A stretch of 38,122 nt of DNA from Gonium pectorale. Taxonomy: Eukaryota; Chlorophyta; Chlorophyceae; Chlamydomonadales; Volvocaceae. Positions within the stretch are counted from its first letter, which is position 1. Every line of letters starts with the position of its first letter. The position numbers and the translations under genes are program-made. Where the stretch lies: positions 1 to 38,122 of the forward strand of contig LSYV01000197.1 of the NCBI GenBank assembly GCA_001584585.1, in the 5' to 3' direction. Below are positions 9,501-20,084 of this stretch, in pieces. Under the pieces are notes generated by a model. It was given only the letters and a program-made list of their open reading frames with translations, was not told where the DNA came from and did no database searches.

Positions 9501-12500
9501 TCTGACCCTCCGACTCACAGGACGTGCCCGTGTCCTCCCTCAAGATGCGCACCATTCCCAGGTGCGCGACGTGGTGTCGTTAACCCTTCTGCCGTTTCAG
9601 ACTTCTGCCGTTTTAGCCACTAGATGTGCCGAGATGCCAGCCGGAATGGACCAGCCTGGCGTGACCTGTCATAGGAGGCACATGTCACGCATCTGCACCC
9701 CAAGCCCCTGCGACTCTGCCCCTGCTCGCCCCCGCCCGCTCCCTGCCCTGCCGCCGTGCGCAGAGTGAGCGCCGCCACCGCCATGTACGACATGCTGAAG
9801 CTCTTCTCCATCGGCCGTACGCACATGGTCGTACTTGTGCAGCCCAATGAGGAGCAGCTAGAAGAGATTCTTGACGAGGTGGCGCCCGACAGGTGGACGG
9901 CGGCGCTGGCGAGCTCCCCAGGAAGCATCCCTGTCCCGCGGAATCCTGCGCTGTCCGTGAAATCCGCCCCAAAGGACGCAGAGTGTGCTGGCCGCCCCTG
10001 GCGCCCGTCCTCCGGGTAGTCCGCACAGCTATCCAAACATGTCCCTCTTCTGCCCCGCGTTGCGTAACCCATAAGTTATGGACACATTGCCTTAACGTTG
10101 GGCCCTTGAGATAGAACTGTTATGAGTAGCAGTGAGTAGCAACAGCACGTCACATGGGTCTGCGGGCCGCCCTCTCGCTTGGCAAGTAGACATTAAAAGT
10201 AGAGGAAATGTTTGGAATACCATTAGCCCTTGCATCCCCGAAGTTTAAGCCCCAAAACCCGCCTGGGTGTGAAGATAGCCAAAAATTTTGATGCTCATCC
10301 TAAGTTTTCTAGTTGATTCTGATTTCGATATGACATTAGAAGGAATCACATCATCATGTTTGGAGCAACCCTAACCATAAGCCATGTCGCTGCGTCCCTG
10401 AGCGGCGTGACCGGCGCCCGCCCCCCCCCCTTCCCTCACGCAGGAGCTCATCGAGCAGCTCCTCCAGCAGCAGCAGTAGCTCCAGAAATAGCCCCACCCA
10501 CAGCCGGCGGACCAGCGTGGACGAGCGGCAGCGGCTGGTGCCTGCCGAGCAGGGCCTCTCGGACGCCGCGCCGCCCTTCCGCGTGGCAAGCGGCGGGGGG
10601 GCGGGGGACGAGGCGTCCGCCATGGAGCAGGGCCAGGTGCGGGCCGCAGATGTTTGTCATTGGGGTGTAGGGGTTGCAGGCTAGGGAGACCGCGCGACCA
10701 CGTGACGCATGTGGGCGCCCCCCGGAGGGCGTCCAAGTGTAGATAAGTGAAGGGAGTGACCACAGCCTACGTGTTGCTGGTATCGACTTGTGGCCTGTAA
10801 CGGCGGCATGATCATGGCATGATCACGGGATTGCGGCGGTCCTTGAAACGTCGGAGTGTCTGTGTACGACTTCCCGTGCATTCCTGACATACCGCAGACT
10901 TGGGCGTTGCAGGCTTGCGGGGGGGGGGGGCGTGATAACGGTGCTCCCTCTGGTGCTAAGCACTTTCCCCCATGACTCCGGGTATTCAAGCAATCGCACT
11001 GCTCTGACCCTCACCCTGGACATAGGCGCGGGCTCTGTCGCGCCAGTGCTCTCGGGAGCGCTCTCAAGGAGGGGCACCCGCCGGCGGATTGCCCGGGCCA
11101 GGGGCCGACGGCAGCGTCTCGCCCAAGCAGGGCGAAGGGCGCTCGTACGCGCGCCACAGCACCTTCAGTCTGCACACCGTCAAGTCTCTCGTGCTCGGAA
11201 GCCACCACGGCAGCAAAGATCGCGGCTACAATGGCGACCACGACCACCAGAACAAGGAACGGGATCGGGACCGCGACCACCACCACCATCACCGGGACCG
11301 GGACGGCGCAGCGCGAGACGGCAGCAAAAAGGGCAGCGGCATCTTCTCGCGCCGCAGTCGCAGCCGGCGCGGCAGCGATGGCGGAAGCAGCACCAGCAGC
11401 AGCTCCTCCTCCAGTAGCAGCAGCTCCAGCAGCAGCGCCGGCCCGCACTCGCACATGCGCACCGGCTCGGTGGCGCTGTCGGACAACGCGCCGCTGATTG
11501 AGGCCATTGAGGCGCTGGAGGACCAGCTAGAGGTGCGGGGCGGGGCCGGGAGACAGCGTGGCGGGCGGCCGGGCGGGGCGGCACTGCGGTCCGTTAAGTC
11601 CGTGCAAAGGTGCGGTACTTGGGCCCATGCGTCCAGGCGCTCAGGTGTTTCTCGATGGTCCGGCCCACTCGCTTGGGATGCTCTCCACCGCGCAAGAGCG
11701 GTGATTTGTCCGGCCTGGGCGTGCGGCCGCTAGGACTGGCGTGCTCGTCACACCGCTGATCCTCTCGGATCAACCCCATTTTGGCATCCATTAGGCCTCA
11801 TTCCGCTGCAGGCGCCACGAGGCTCGCCCGGTGACACTCCTCGTCTCCCGCTGCCCCTCGTGACCCTGCCTCAGGACAATCGGGTGCTTCCCGGTGAGCC
11901 CATCGGAATCATCACTATCGAGGACGTGATCGAAGAGCTGCTGCGCTTTGAGATCATGGATGAAACGGACCAGTGAGTGTGCCGGGAGGGCGCACCTGGG
12001 ATGCGCTCGCACTGTGCTGCAGCTTGCTTTGTGTCCTTTCTCGTTTGGATGACGCTCGGGCGGTGTCGCAGGGGCCAGTTGGACGGTTGCGTTCGTGGGC
12101 GGGGGGTGAGGGCACGAGGGCTGCACCAAGCGCTTGGCGTACGTCGGCATTCAGGAATCACGATGCAAACTGCAAATGATCGAGCCGTTGTCCCCGGGAT
12201 GCGTGCCCGCTGTCAGGTACATGGACAACGAGAAGTCCAAGCCGGCCATGGACGCCAAGCAGGAGATGAGCTTGGCGCTGCCGGAGCGGCTGCAGGTGCG
12301 CGCGTGCACAGCACAGCACAGCAGGACGGCACCCGACGACCACTGCGGCGTGAAGGGTTGGGACAGCCAAAGGGCTTCACGAAAGAATGCGCTTCGTTGG
12401 TTCGATTGCTGCAGCCTCGCAGGTCCTAATGTTCCGCGTCCCTCCTCCCCACCTGCTGCTTTGTCCAGGCCGTGCTGGGCCTCTTCGGCGGCCGCGACGC

Positions 12501-13476
12501 CTCCAACCACCTCAACCTGCTGAGTGGCATGCGCCGCCGCTCGAAGGATATGCAACGACCGCCCGGCATCCTGGCCGCAGGGCAGGCCGCCGGCGGAGCG
12601 GGCGGTGCAGCAGCGGGCAACACCGGCGGCGGCGGCCTCCAGCACAGCGGCAGCTTCCACTCTCTTCAGGCTCTTGGCCTGACGGGCAACGCCCACACGG
12701 CATTGGCTGCGGCGCCGGCGGGCACCCAGACATCTGCAACGGCGACGGCCCTCTACCGCCCGGCTTTCCTCCAGGCCATCTTGGGAGCTGCCGCTGTGCC
12801 AGCGCCCCTAAAGACGGGCACCAGCGCCGCCGCGGCCGCTGCGGATGAAGGCGCCGGCGGTATGGCGTCCCCGCTTGCGCGCCATAAGCGCTCGTCCTCG
12901 GGCAACCAGCTATCTATCCTGACGGCCGCACTCGGCGGCAACACGGGCGCCGCCAGGCCTGCAGGCAACGCCGCCACATCCGCACTGGCCATTGCGTCGG
13001 CTGGGGACACTGGCCGCGATGGTGCTGGTGGCGGAGGTGGAGGCGGAGGATGGTTCTTCGGCTCCGGGTCCCCGGGACCCGAAGGCGGCCTTCTCAGCCG
13101 ACTGGGCTACACCAGCCTACTGCCCAGCAGCGCACACGGCAGCGCTCACCCGGCTGGAGGTGGCCGCGCCGGCGGCGGCGGGCCGCACGCCACTGCCCCG
13201 GGTGGCGCGCACGGGGCCACTGCCGGCGGGGCGCAGCAGAGCCGCCTGGTGGTGGGGCACCTGGTAGGCGGCACCAGCCAGCTGGCGGCAATTGCGGCCA
13301 ACCTGCCCAGGGGCCGCAGGCGGCAGGCGGCCAACCTTGCCAACCTGGAACGGACGTCCGCAGCAGCGACCGACGGGCCGTTTGCGCGTGCGAGCGGAGA
13401 CGGGAGCAAGGCGGCAGGAGACACGGTCCCGCGGAGGCACGGCGTTTATGAGATGGCGCGGACGTCATCGCTGTAG
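6582..13476 (+). CDS. CNNM/MAM3-like DUF21 and CBS-domain membrane protein
   Basis: This protein belongs to the cyclin-M/Mam3 family, linked to magnesium and other divalent-metal homeostasis. Proposed exons: 6582-6717, 6829-6851, 7005-7133, 7387-7496, 7635-7717, 8014-8078, 8315-8390, 8619-8713, 8973-9098, 9521-9561, 9764-9892, 10444-10636, 11026-11532, 11875-11972, 12217-12295, 12469-13476 (2,898 nt, 965 aa). The DUF21 domain (about residues 20-205) starts with a hydrophobic segment and [15 protein letters not shown], then ALPIFLDKL and [18 protein letters not shown] pair follows ([40 protein letters not shown], then [15 protein letters not shown] and EIMDETDQY). The second CBS domain is interrupted at about residues 338-571 by a Ser/His/Arg-rich insert. 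The C-terminal 300 residues are low complexity. Exon 13 may start at 11047 instead of 11026; both keep frame. ATG 6582 is the first in frame, but an upstream exon cannot be excluded. Confidence 0.9.
10421..10430 (+). repeat. C10 tract before the exon 12 acceptor
   Basis: Ten consecutive C, followed by TTCCCTCACGCAG, form the polypyrimidine tract of the exon 12 acceptor in the CNNM-like gene. A run of 12 G lies at 10919-10930 in the next intron. Both are candidate sites of sequencing or assembly length error, but neither is in coding sequence. Confidence 0.7.
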
Positions 13477-13718
13477 GCAAAGAAAAGCTGTGGCAGGCCT
13501 CGCCTTCGTAGAGGCCGGCCGCCACGAGGTGGTCATGCAGCCGATTGCCTAGGGCGTTGGAAGTCAGCGGGGCGTTGCGGAAGGACTTGCGGGACGGGAC
13601 CTTTTTGCCCTTTGGACACGTGTTTGGACTCCTTTTCATGCGTAATACACCCCTGCCATCAAGCGGAGGTGAAGTCAGCCACCCACGACGCTGAACCCCT
13701 CTCCCAAGGTGATATTGC

Positions 13719-13723
13719 TGTAA
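13719..13723 (+). terminator. Candidate polyadenylation signal TGTAA for the CNNM-like gene
   Basis: TGTAA stands about 240 nt after the TAG stop at 13474-13476, a plausible 3' UTR length for this type of genome. Confidence 0.4.
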
Positions 13724-14357
13724 CCCGAAGTATTTGCCGAGTGCAAGTTAAATGCTGGTTGGGTATGCCCCCGTGTGACGTGGAACAGGCGCGTTCATGG
13801 CACTTTCATGATCGTGAACAGGCAAGACGCTGCGTGGCTCCGAACAGCGTGGAAGTTGCAGGCGGATAGGGGCAAGTGCGTTCTGTTGCTTGTCCAAACA
13901 GGGTGGCCAGCGCACTGCTGCACTCCTATGTCACGTGCCGACGCCAACACAAGTTTAGCGTAGTACCGCCCGGCCTGTGAGCCCGGCCTGTGCTCTACGC
14001 TGATGCTTAAACAGGTGGCCCAGACTCGTGCGCCGCCTGTTGCCGTCCGCATGCCAGTGCTACCGTATCTCAAGTATGGCTTCAAGGAGAGCATGGTCAA
14101 GAGTATGATCTCTCCTGCTCGATGGGTTTTGGAGAAAGCTGCCTGGACGTCAACGTATGCTTTGCCCAGGCGATGCGCACGTGGTACCAATTATTTGTCC
14201 GTGATTTCGGAGCAGGATTCAAAGGTTTCCGCCGTGTAGACCATTGTAGTAAGCTGAGGTGCTGGAAGTACGCTGAACTTGTGGCGCGGCTGGGAGTTGC
14301 ACATGGCCCCGTGCGCGTGGCTATGGAGTGAGCAGCGCGAGGGGGGCGTATCCGATG

Positions 14358-14362
14358 TTACA
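14358..14362 (-). terminator. Candidate polyadenylation signal (TGTAA on -) for the F-box/LRR gene
   Basis: TTACA on the + strand reads TGTAA on the minus strand, about 500 nt downstream of the proposed TAG stop at 14862-14860. It is a single pentamer, so the support is modest. Confidence 0.3.
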
Positions 14363-14859
14363 GCGAAGTGCCCTCCGTGGGCGAAGGCTTATTGAATTCG
14401 AGTACAATAAGGGACGCCGACGAGAAATCTCCGCGTGCTGTTACCGGCGTGAATGCAGCCCGGGACTGACCAGCCCCGTATCCAAGTTGGTAGGCACGCA
14501 AATGCACCGGCAGGCACCACCGACTCCAACTCAAGTTAATCCTCGAGCACCAACAACACAGCGATGCACGGGAGGCCGCCCAGGTTGGATTCCGGCTTAT
14601 TATCAAGCTGCAGCCAACCACTAGTCACATTCAGATCCGCTTTCCAGCGCATCCCACGCATCCCAGCGTACTGGCCGCCGCTTTCCCCTGAAAGCCAGTA
14701 TCGGACAACCAGAGGCAAAGCACAGCACGTGACGACCTTGCGAGCGGCCCGACTCAGGCCGTCTTGCGCCCACTCGGTGTAAGCCCATAGGTGATCTGCC
14801 CCCAAATTCTCGCGGTCAAGAGCCCCCTGGATCCGCCCGCTGCCATGTCACAGCAGCGC

Positions 14860-17800
14860 CTACGCGGCAGCGGGCTGCCGGCTCCGGGATGCAATCCGCG
14901 CGCGGGTGGCCGCGTTCGGGTGCGGCGACAGCGATACGCACGTGTAGCGCATCTGGCTCTGTTGGGGTGGGCATCGGGGCAGAGCGGAACGTTGCGAAGA
15001 GCTGAAGCACGAGGCGAGTCCGAGACGAGCACGCCTCCAGAAAAGGTCGGCCCCTCGACACACCCGCAGCGCACAGCACACCTGGCACTCCGGTCACCGT
15101 TGCTCACCGACCTGTCGAACGCCGCCAAGCAAGTAAGGTTCGGTCGTCCAAGTGAAGCCCCTCCCACCATCACACGCCACCAGGCGTCCCGAACACGCCA
15201 CGCGGTACCGAGCATTCGCAACGCAGACACACCACCAGGCGCCCGGCACCCGCGTACGCATGCGCTTCCCGTAGTCCCACACCTGCAGGCTGTCCTCCTG
15301 CTCGCGGAGCCACGCCGCCCAGGCGCGAGCGCACAGCTCCGGCTGCGGCTGCGCCAGCACGTACGGCAGCGCCAGGTCGAGCACGATGGCCAGCTGCTCC
15401 AGGAAGGGCAGCGCTGCCGGCAGCACGCGCTGTGCGCATCGCACGGTACGCTCGCCGGCTGCGCGGTCCGCTGAGACGCAGTTGACCCGCAGCGAGGTGA
15501 GGCGCGGCGTGCGGGCGCACAGCATGGACAGCAGCGACAGCAGCCAGTCAGGCCCCGGCCCAACTGCCGGCTGGCCACCGGGCTGGCGAGGCGCAGCATC
15601 CCCGGCAACAGCCGCCCACTCCACCGCGGTCGCATCGCTGGCCACTGTCTGCGCTCCAGCACGTCTCGCGGCGCCGCTACCCGTGTCATCCGGGTGGTGG
15701 TCGGCAAATGGCACACGGCCGGTAGCTTCAGCGATAAGGTCAAACGACACGTTGGCTGTGCTCACGAGGTGCCAGGTGGGTAGGCCGCAGTTGTCCCCGT
15801 CGCCGCAACCGCCGTCCCCCAGCCCCGTCGCCATCGCGCTCCCGCTGCCCCCGCTGGCCCCGCTACCGACGTTGGTCAGCGAGCAGTATGCTGGCTCGGG
15901 CGGCCCCAGCTGGAGGCCTCGCAGGCCGGGCAGGCAGCACACCAGGGCGCGCACGGCCCCAGCTGAGAACCAGTCCAGGCAGCGCTCTGCACGGGAGCGA
16001 GTGGGGCGCGGTGGGTGACAGCTAAAAGGGTTGTGAGAGCTGCTGGAGAGTTGGCGCAGGCTCAAAAGGGACACAGACTCCTGTATATGGTGCCATGTGG
16101 TGGTGTCGGTGGCGTCAGGCCATGGCGTCCCGAAACACGTGTGCGCGCAGACCCCGGCCTTCAGGTCAGAGAGGCCCCCAACTCCCAGATTGTTAGCCTC
16201 CCGCCCACGCTGCCCGCACCCTTGCTAGGCAGGCGCGTGTCAGCAGCTGTGTCCACGTCGCCCACCACTCGCAGCGTCTGCACGCCGTGCCACGTCCGCA
16301 GCAGCACAGCCAGCTCCCGCCCGTCCGCGCGCACGGAGGGAGCTGCCGCCTCCGCTCCGACGCTCTCCGCTGCTGCCGCGCCGCCTTCCCCAGAGCACAT
16401 CGCCCCGACCCCCAGGCCACTGTCCCGAAGGCTCAGCAGCCGCAGCCGCGGGCCGCACCCCAGCCGATCCGCCCGCTCCACGAACGACGACGTGAGGGAG
16501 AGCTCCCGCAGCCGGCGCAGCCCCGGGCCCTTCCAACCACCGGCCAGGGTGACGCCCGTTCCGCTGACGAGGCGCCAGTCGGCGCCAGGAGTTACACTGG
16601 CGGCACCGGCTCCGCCGCCCGCGTGGCGCAGCACCACACCCGTCAGAGCCAGGGACGTGAGGCTGGGCGGCAGCGCGGCGTCCGCCACCACGGCGGGGCG
16701 GCCCAGCGGATTGGCAAAGTGCAGCGCCAGGCGCTGGAGGCGGTCCAGGCAGCCCAGCGGCTGCAGCCGGGGCGAGAGGCGCAGCCACACGTCACGCTCC
16801 GCCCAATCATTTGGCTCCGCCGCCAAACCCTCCACAATCCCAGGGCTCGTGGACGCGGGCCCCGCAGTGCTATTACCACTGTCGGCGTTGATGCCACCGG
16901 CTGACTGCGCGGCGGACGACGCCGGCGATGGCCGCTGTGGTGGTGGCGGCGACGGTGCGTCGCCCAGTGGCAGCGTGTAGCCGGCGGCGATGTGCAGTTT
17001 GGTCAGGCCCGCCAGCCGCGCCAGCAGCGCCGCGCTGTCGTCCCCGAGGCCCAGGAAGGGCGTGCGGTGGTCGCCCAGGGCCAGCGACCGCAGCCCCACG
17101 GCGCCGCAGCTCGATAGCAGCCGCGCGTGGCCCGCAGCATCCTGTACCGCCGCGTGGGAGGCGGCTTGCGAGGGCGACACGTGCAGGCGTGTCCAGACGT
17201 CGCCCGAACGCACCCAGCTCCAAGCCGGCTGTGAGACCCCGCCGCCGTAGCTGTCTGCCATGTTGCCGCCGCCGCGGCTGCCGGTCGTGGCGCAACCACT
17301 GGCGCCGGCAACGCCCAGGCCTCCGCCGCGGCCGCCGTCCTCGTCGCCCTCCGCTGCCGCTACCTCCCCCTGTTGCGCCTCCGGGTCATCGTCGCCCTCC
17401 GCGGCGTCCCACTCGTCCGGGTCCAGCCAGATCCCCGTCAGCGCCGGCAGCTCGGCCAGGGGCGCCAGCGTCAGCGCCATGGCCGGATGCAGGCTGTCCA
17501 GGGGCTGCTGCTCTGCCCCACCAGCACCGCTGGCAACATCGTCTGTGGCGGCTGAAGTGGCGCTGCCGCCTTCGTAGCCCGCCGGACCAGGGCCCACGGC
17601 CGCTGCCGGCCCTGCTGGGGCAAGGCCCACCCGGCAGCACCCAGGCGACCCGTCCCGGCGTGCTGCCGCCCCCGGCGCCCACCCAGCGCCTCCGAGCTGC
17701 GACGGGGCCGCGGGCTGCGCCGAGCTCGGGTGGGACCCCGGGGCCGCACCCGAGGCAGGGGCGGGCGCCGGTGAACCCGGGCTCCCAAGGACCTCAGCCG

Positions 17801-19827
17801 TCGGCCAGGCAGCTCCTGTGGGTGGCGGCGGCGGCGGCGCCCCCGGACCGGGCAGCAGCGCCAGCTGCACGTACTGCAGGTCGCGCCAGTGCTGCCCGAC
17901 ATCCCGTATGAGCAGCTCTGGCGGGTGCAGCCGCAGCTCCCGCTTGCCCGACTTGAGCAGCTGCAGGCCAGGAGGCGCCGGCCGCGCCGGCGCGCCGGCT
18001 CCGGCAAGGCCGTAGTGGCCGGGGCCACCTGCCGGGGGGCCTTCTCCCGGGCCGTCATCGCCACCACCGCCACCCGCGCCTGTGCCGAACCCGCCACCGA
18101 CGCCGCTGCTGATAGCATTGCCAGCAGCCCGCGCAGGCGCCCCCGAGTCCACACCCATGGGGTCCACGCACGTCGATGCAGAGGCGGCCCCTTCGGCCCG
18201 GGCCCCCGCTCCGACTGCCGCGCCCCAAACGCAGCCGCAACTAAGGCCCACCAACGCCGCGGCGCACAGTGCAGCGCTCCCCGCGCCGCCGCCTATGTAG
18301 CCTCCGTACCCGGGGCCCCGGCCCGCCCCGCAGCCGCCGCCCAACGCGCCGCACGGTTGGCGCCACTCGGGGTCGTCGTGCGGGTCGTGGCAGCAACCCC
18401 AACCGAAGGCCCCGTATGCGTCGGCCGCCTGCGGCCGCTGTCGTCTCCCGATGCTGGGGCAGCTGCCCTGCAGCCCACCAGTGCCATCAGAGCAGCCGGC
18501 GTCAGCGGCGCCTCCGCAGCCGCCGTCGCCATCGCTGCAGCAGTACCGGATCTGCCACCTGAGCGCCTCCGCCTCGAAGTCCATCTCAGTCTCGTCCAGC
18601 ACGGTGTCATGGTAGAGGTGGTGTGCCGAAATGGCCAGGCAGCGCAGCCTCCCGCCGCCGCTGCCGCCGCCGCCGGTCCCACCATCCTCGCCCACACCCT
18701 CACCGCCGCGGCCGTGCGCTCTGGCACGGTTTCCCTCCACCAGCTTTGCCGCTGCGCGCCACGTGGCGTGCTGGTGCGCGTTGTCCTCCACGATGACCAG
18801 GCTGTGGTACCCGTGCACCTGCGTGCGGTGGTACCGACAGCGCCGGTGGGGGTCATCCGGGGCAGCTTACGTGGCGGATCAGACCCGGTGACGTGCGCCC
18901 AGGGCAGGCGAAGCCACAGGCCGGGATGCACGGGCGCAGCAAGGTCCATGGCGAGACCACGGCATGCTTCCCCCCAGGGGAACCTGCTGGTTGCAGGGTG
19001 CTGCACCGTCCCGCCTTGTTGGCGCGCCCGACGTGCTCAACGCCCTCCGCCAACGGTGCCTGTTCGAAACGACGCTTGAAGTACGCACACATATCTGCGT
19101 CTGCCCTCAAGCATGGAGCACGCCGTTCGCATTCTCTACGCACGTGTATGTGCTCCAGGTGCCCGGCCGAGTCGAGGAGCTGGGGGAGCGCCGCCAAATT
19201 GGCATGCGCCACGCACAGGTGGCGCAGCGCCCGCAGGCTTCCCAGCACGCCGGCCAGCTCAGGAGTCACAGAGCAGCGCACCAGGCGGAGGCTACAGAGC
19301 CGGCCGAAGCCGCTCGAAAGAGCGGTGGTGACGGCGTCAGGGAGGGCATAGCGGAGGGGCAGCTGCAGCTGCAGTCGCTCCTGAGTGTAGCGGGGCGACG
19401 CGGCAAGGAAGTTGAGACAGCCGACACATGCGTTCACGCAGGGCGTCGCTCGCGCCTTCGACTCATGGCGAAGGGCCACGTGGACAGTGACCGAGCGCAG
19501 CGCGGGGCCGATGCTGGCGGCTAGTGAATTCCACGCCGACCCTTGGGGTGAAAGGATGCCGTCCGACGGAGCACCAGCAAACGACCGCGTGTCCAGCGCA
19601 AGGAGTTCCAGCCCCGGGCTGAAGGAGTGACGCCAGTTTCGGCACACCAGGCGACACGCCAGCAGCGCGGCACGAGGGAGCAGCCGTGCGATGTGCTGCG
19701 GAGGGAAAGACAGTTTGACATTTTGCTGCCCGACAATGCAACCGTCGCTATCACATTTGCAAGCTGAACGCATAGGTACCTCGCATGGTCCGTCTAAAAG
19801 CGCGCTGAAGTCGGGTGGTGGGCCCAT
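14860..19827 (-). CDS. Large F-box-like leucine-rich-repeat protein
   Basis: Proposed exons on the minus strand: 19827-19144, 18818-16220, 15986-15283, 14958-14860 (4,086 nt, 1,361 aa). Residues 40-68 (beginning LSFPPQHIARLLPRA, with CRLVCRNWRHSF) resemble an F-box helix bundle, which in this class recruits SKP1 of an SCF ubiquitin ligase. Degenerate leucine-rich repeats are scattered along the chain: LCSLRLVRCSVTPELAGVL, LRALRHLCVAHANL, LAGLTKLHIAAGYTL, LDRLQRLALHFANPL, LRRLRELSLTSSF, LRLLSLRDSGLG, LRGLQLG and LTSLRVNC. Between them lie several hundred Gly/Ala/Pro-rich residues coded by exon 2. An in-frame TGA precedes ATG 19827; a GTG 12 nt further up is unlikely to be the start. The last exon is the weakest part: it relies on donor CAG/GTGTGG at 15283 and acceptor CCCCAACAG before 14958. 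Without it, exon 3 would read on to a stop at 15094. The substrate is unknown. Confidence 0.7.
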
Positions 19828-20084
19828 CCTGACTGCCACGTAGCTGTCTCATTCGGGCATGCCCCACTAACGTAGTGGATGGAAATGACTTTCCAAGTAG
19901 GCGATGACGGAAGTGTCACTCGAGCTGATTATCAGTCGGGCGCTTGTCGTGCAACTCGTTACAACGATTTCCATATTTGGCAGCCACTGACACTGTAGTG
20001 CAATCCGTTGAGCAAAACAGACGAGAAACAAACTGTGGCCCCATGAGGTTACAACGATCAGACAACTGCCGTTAGGTCTATCGT
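19828..20084. promoter_or_regulatory. Spacer: eL19 3' end and F-box/LRR promoter
   Basis: Both flanking genes lie on the minus strand, so this 257-bp gap must contain the end of the eL19 transcript and the promoter of the F-box/LRR gene. TGTAA on the minus strand occurs at 20053-20049 and 19973-19969. No other motif is convincing. Confidence 0.5.
19969..19973 (-). terminator. RPL19: Candidate polyadenylation signal for eL19
   Basis: TTACA on + (TGTAA on -) lies 112 nt after the eL19 stop codon. A second copy lies only 32 nt after the stop at 20053-20049, which is close for a polyadenylation signal, so I prefer this one. Confidence 0.45.

Larger units (their letters stand above)
13477..14859. 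other. Convergent 3' flank between CNNM-like and F-box/LRR genes
   Basis: Two convergent genes end into this 1.4-kb stretch. It should hold both 3' UTRs, with TGTAA at 13719-13723 on + and TGTAA at 14362-14358 on -. I see no domain-bearing frame, RNA gene or mobile element in it. Confidence 0.6.

Noticed and set aside
9876..9892. Donor at 9879 for CNNM-like exon 11
   Set aside because: It would join exon 12 out of frame and hit TAG within a few codons; the GT at 9893 keeps the Ser-rich frame open.
15094..15282. Read-through of F-box/LRR exon 3 to the stop at 15094
   Set aside because: The tail would be unlike the repeats, while a CAG/GTGTGG donor at 15283 and a good acceptor before 14958 give a short in-frame last exon. 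It remains an alternative end.
14754..15743. - strand frame of 329 codons
   Set aside because: It overlaps exons 3 and 4 of the F-box/LRR gene in another frame and has Cys/Arg-rich composition without repeats.
16928..19079. Long + strand frames of 327 and 396 codons
   Set aside because: They lie antisense to exons 1-2 of the F-box/LRR gene, consist of Pro/Arg/Ala-rich text with no domain, and reflect the lack of stops in GC-rich coding DNA read backwards.
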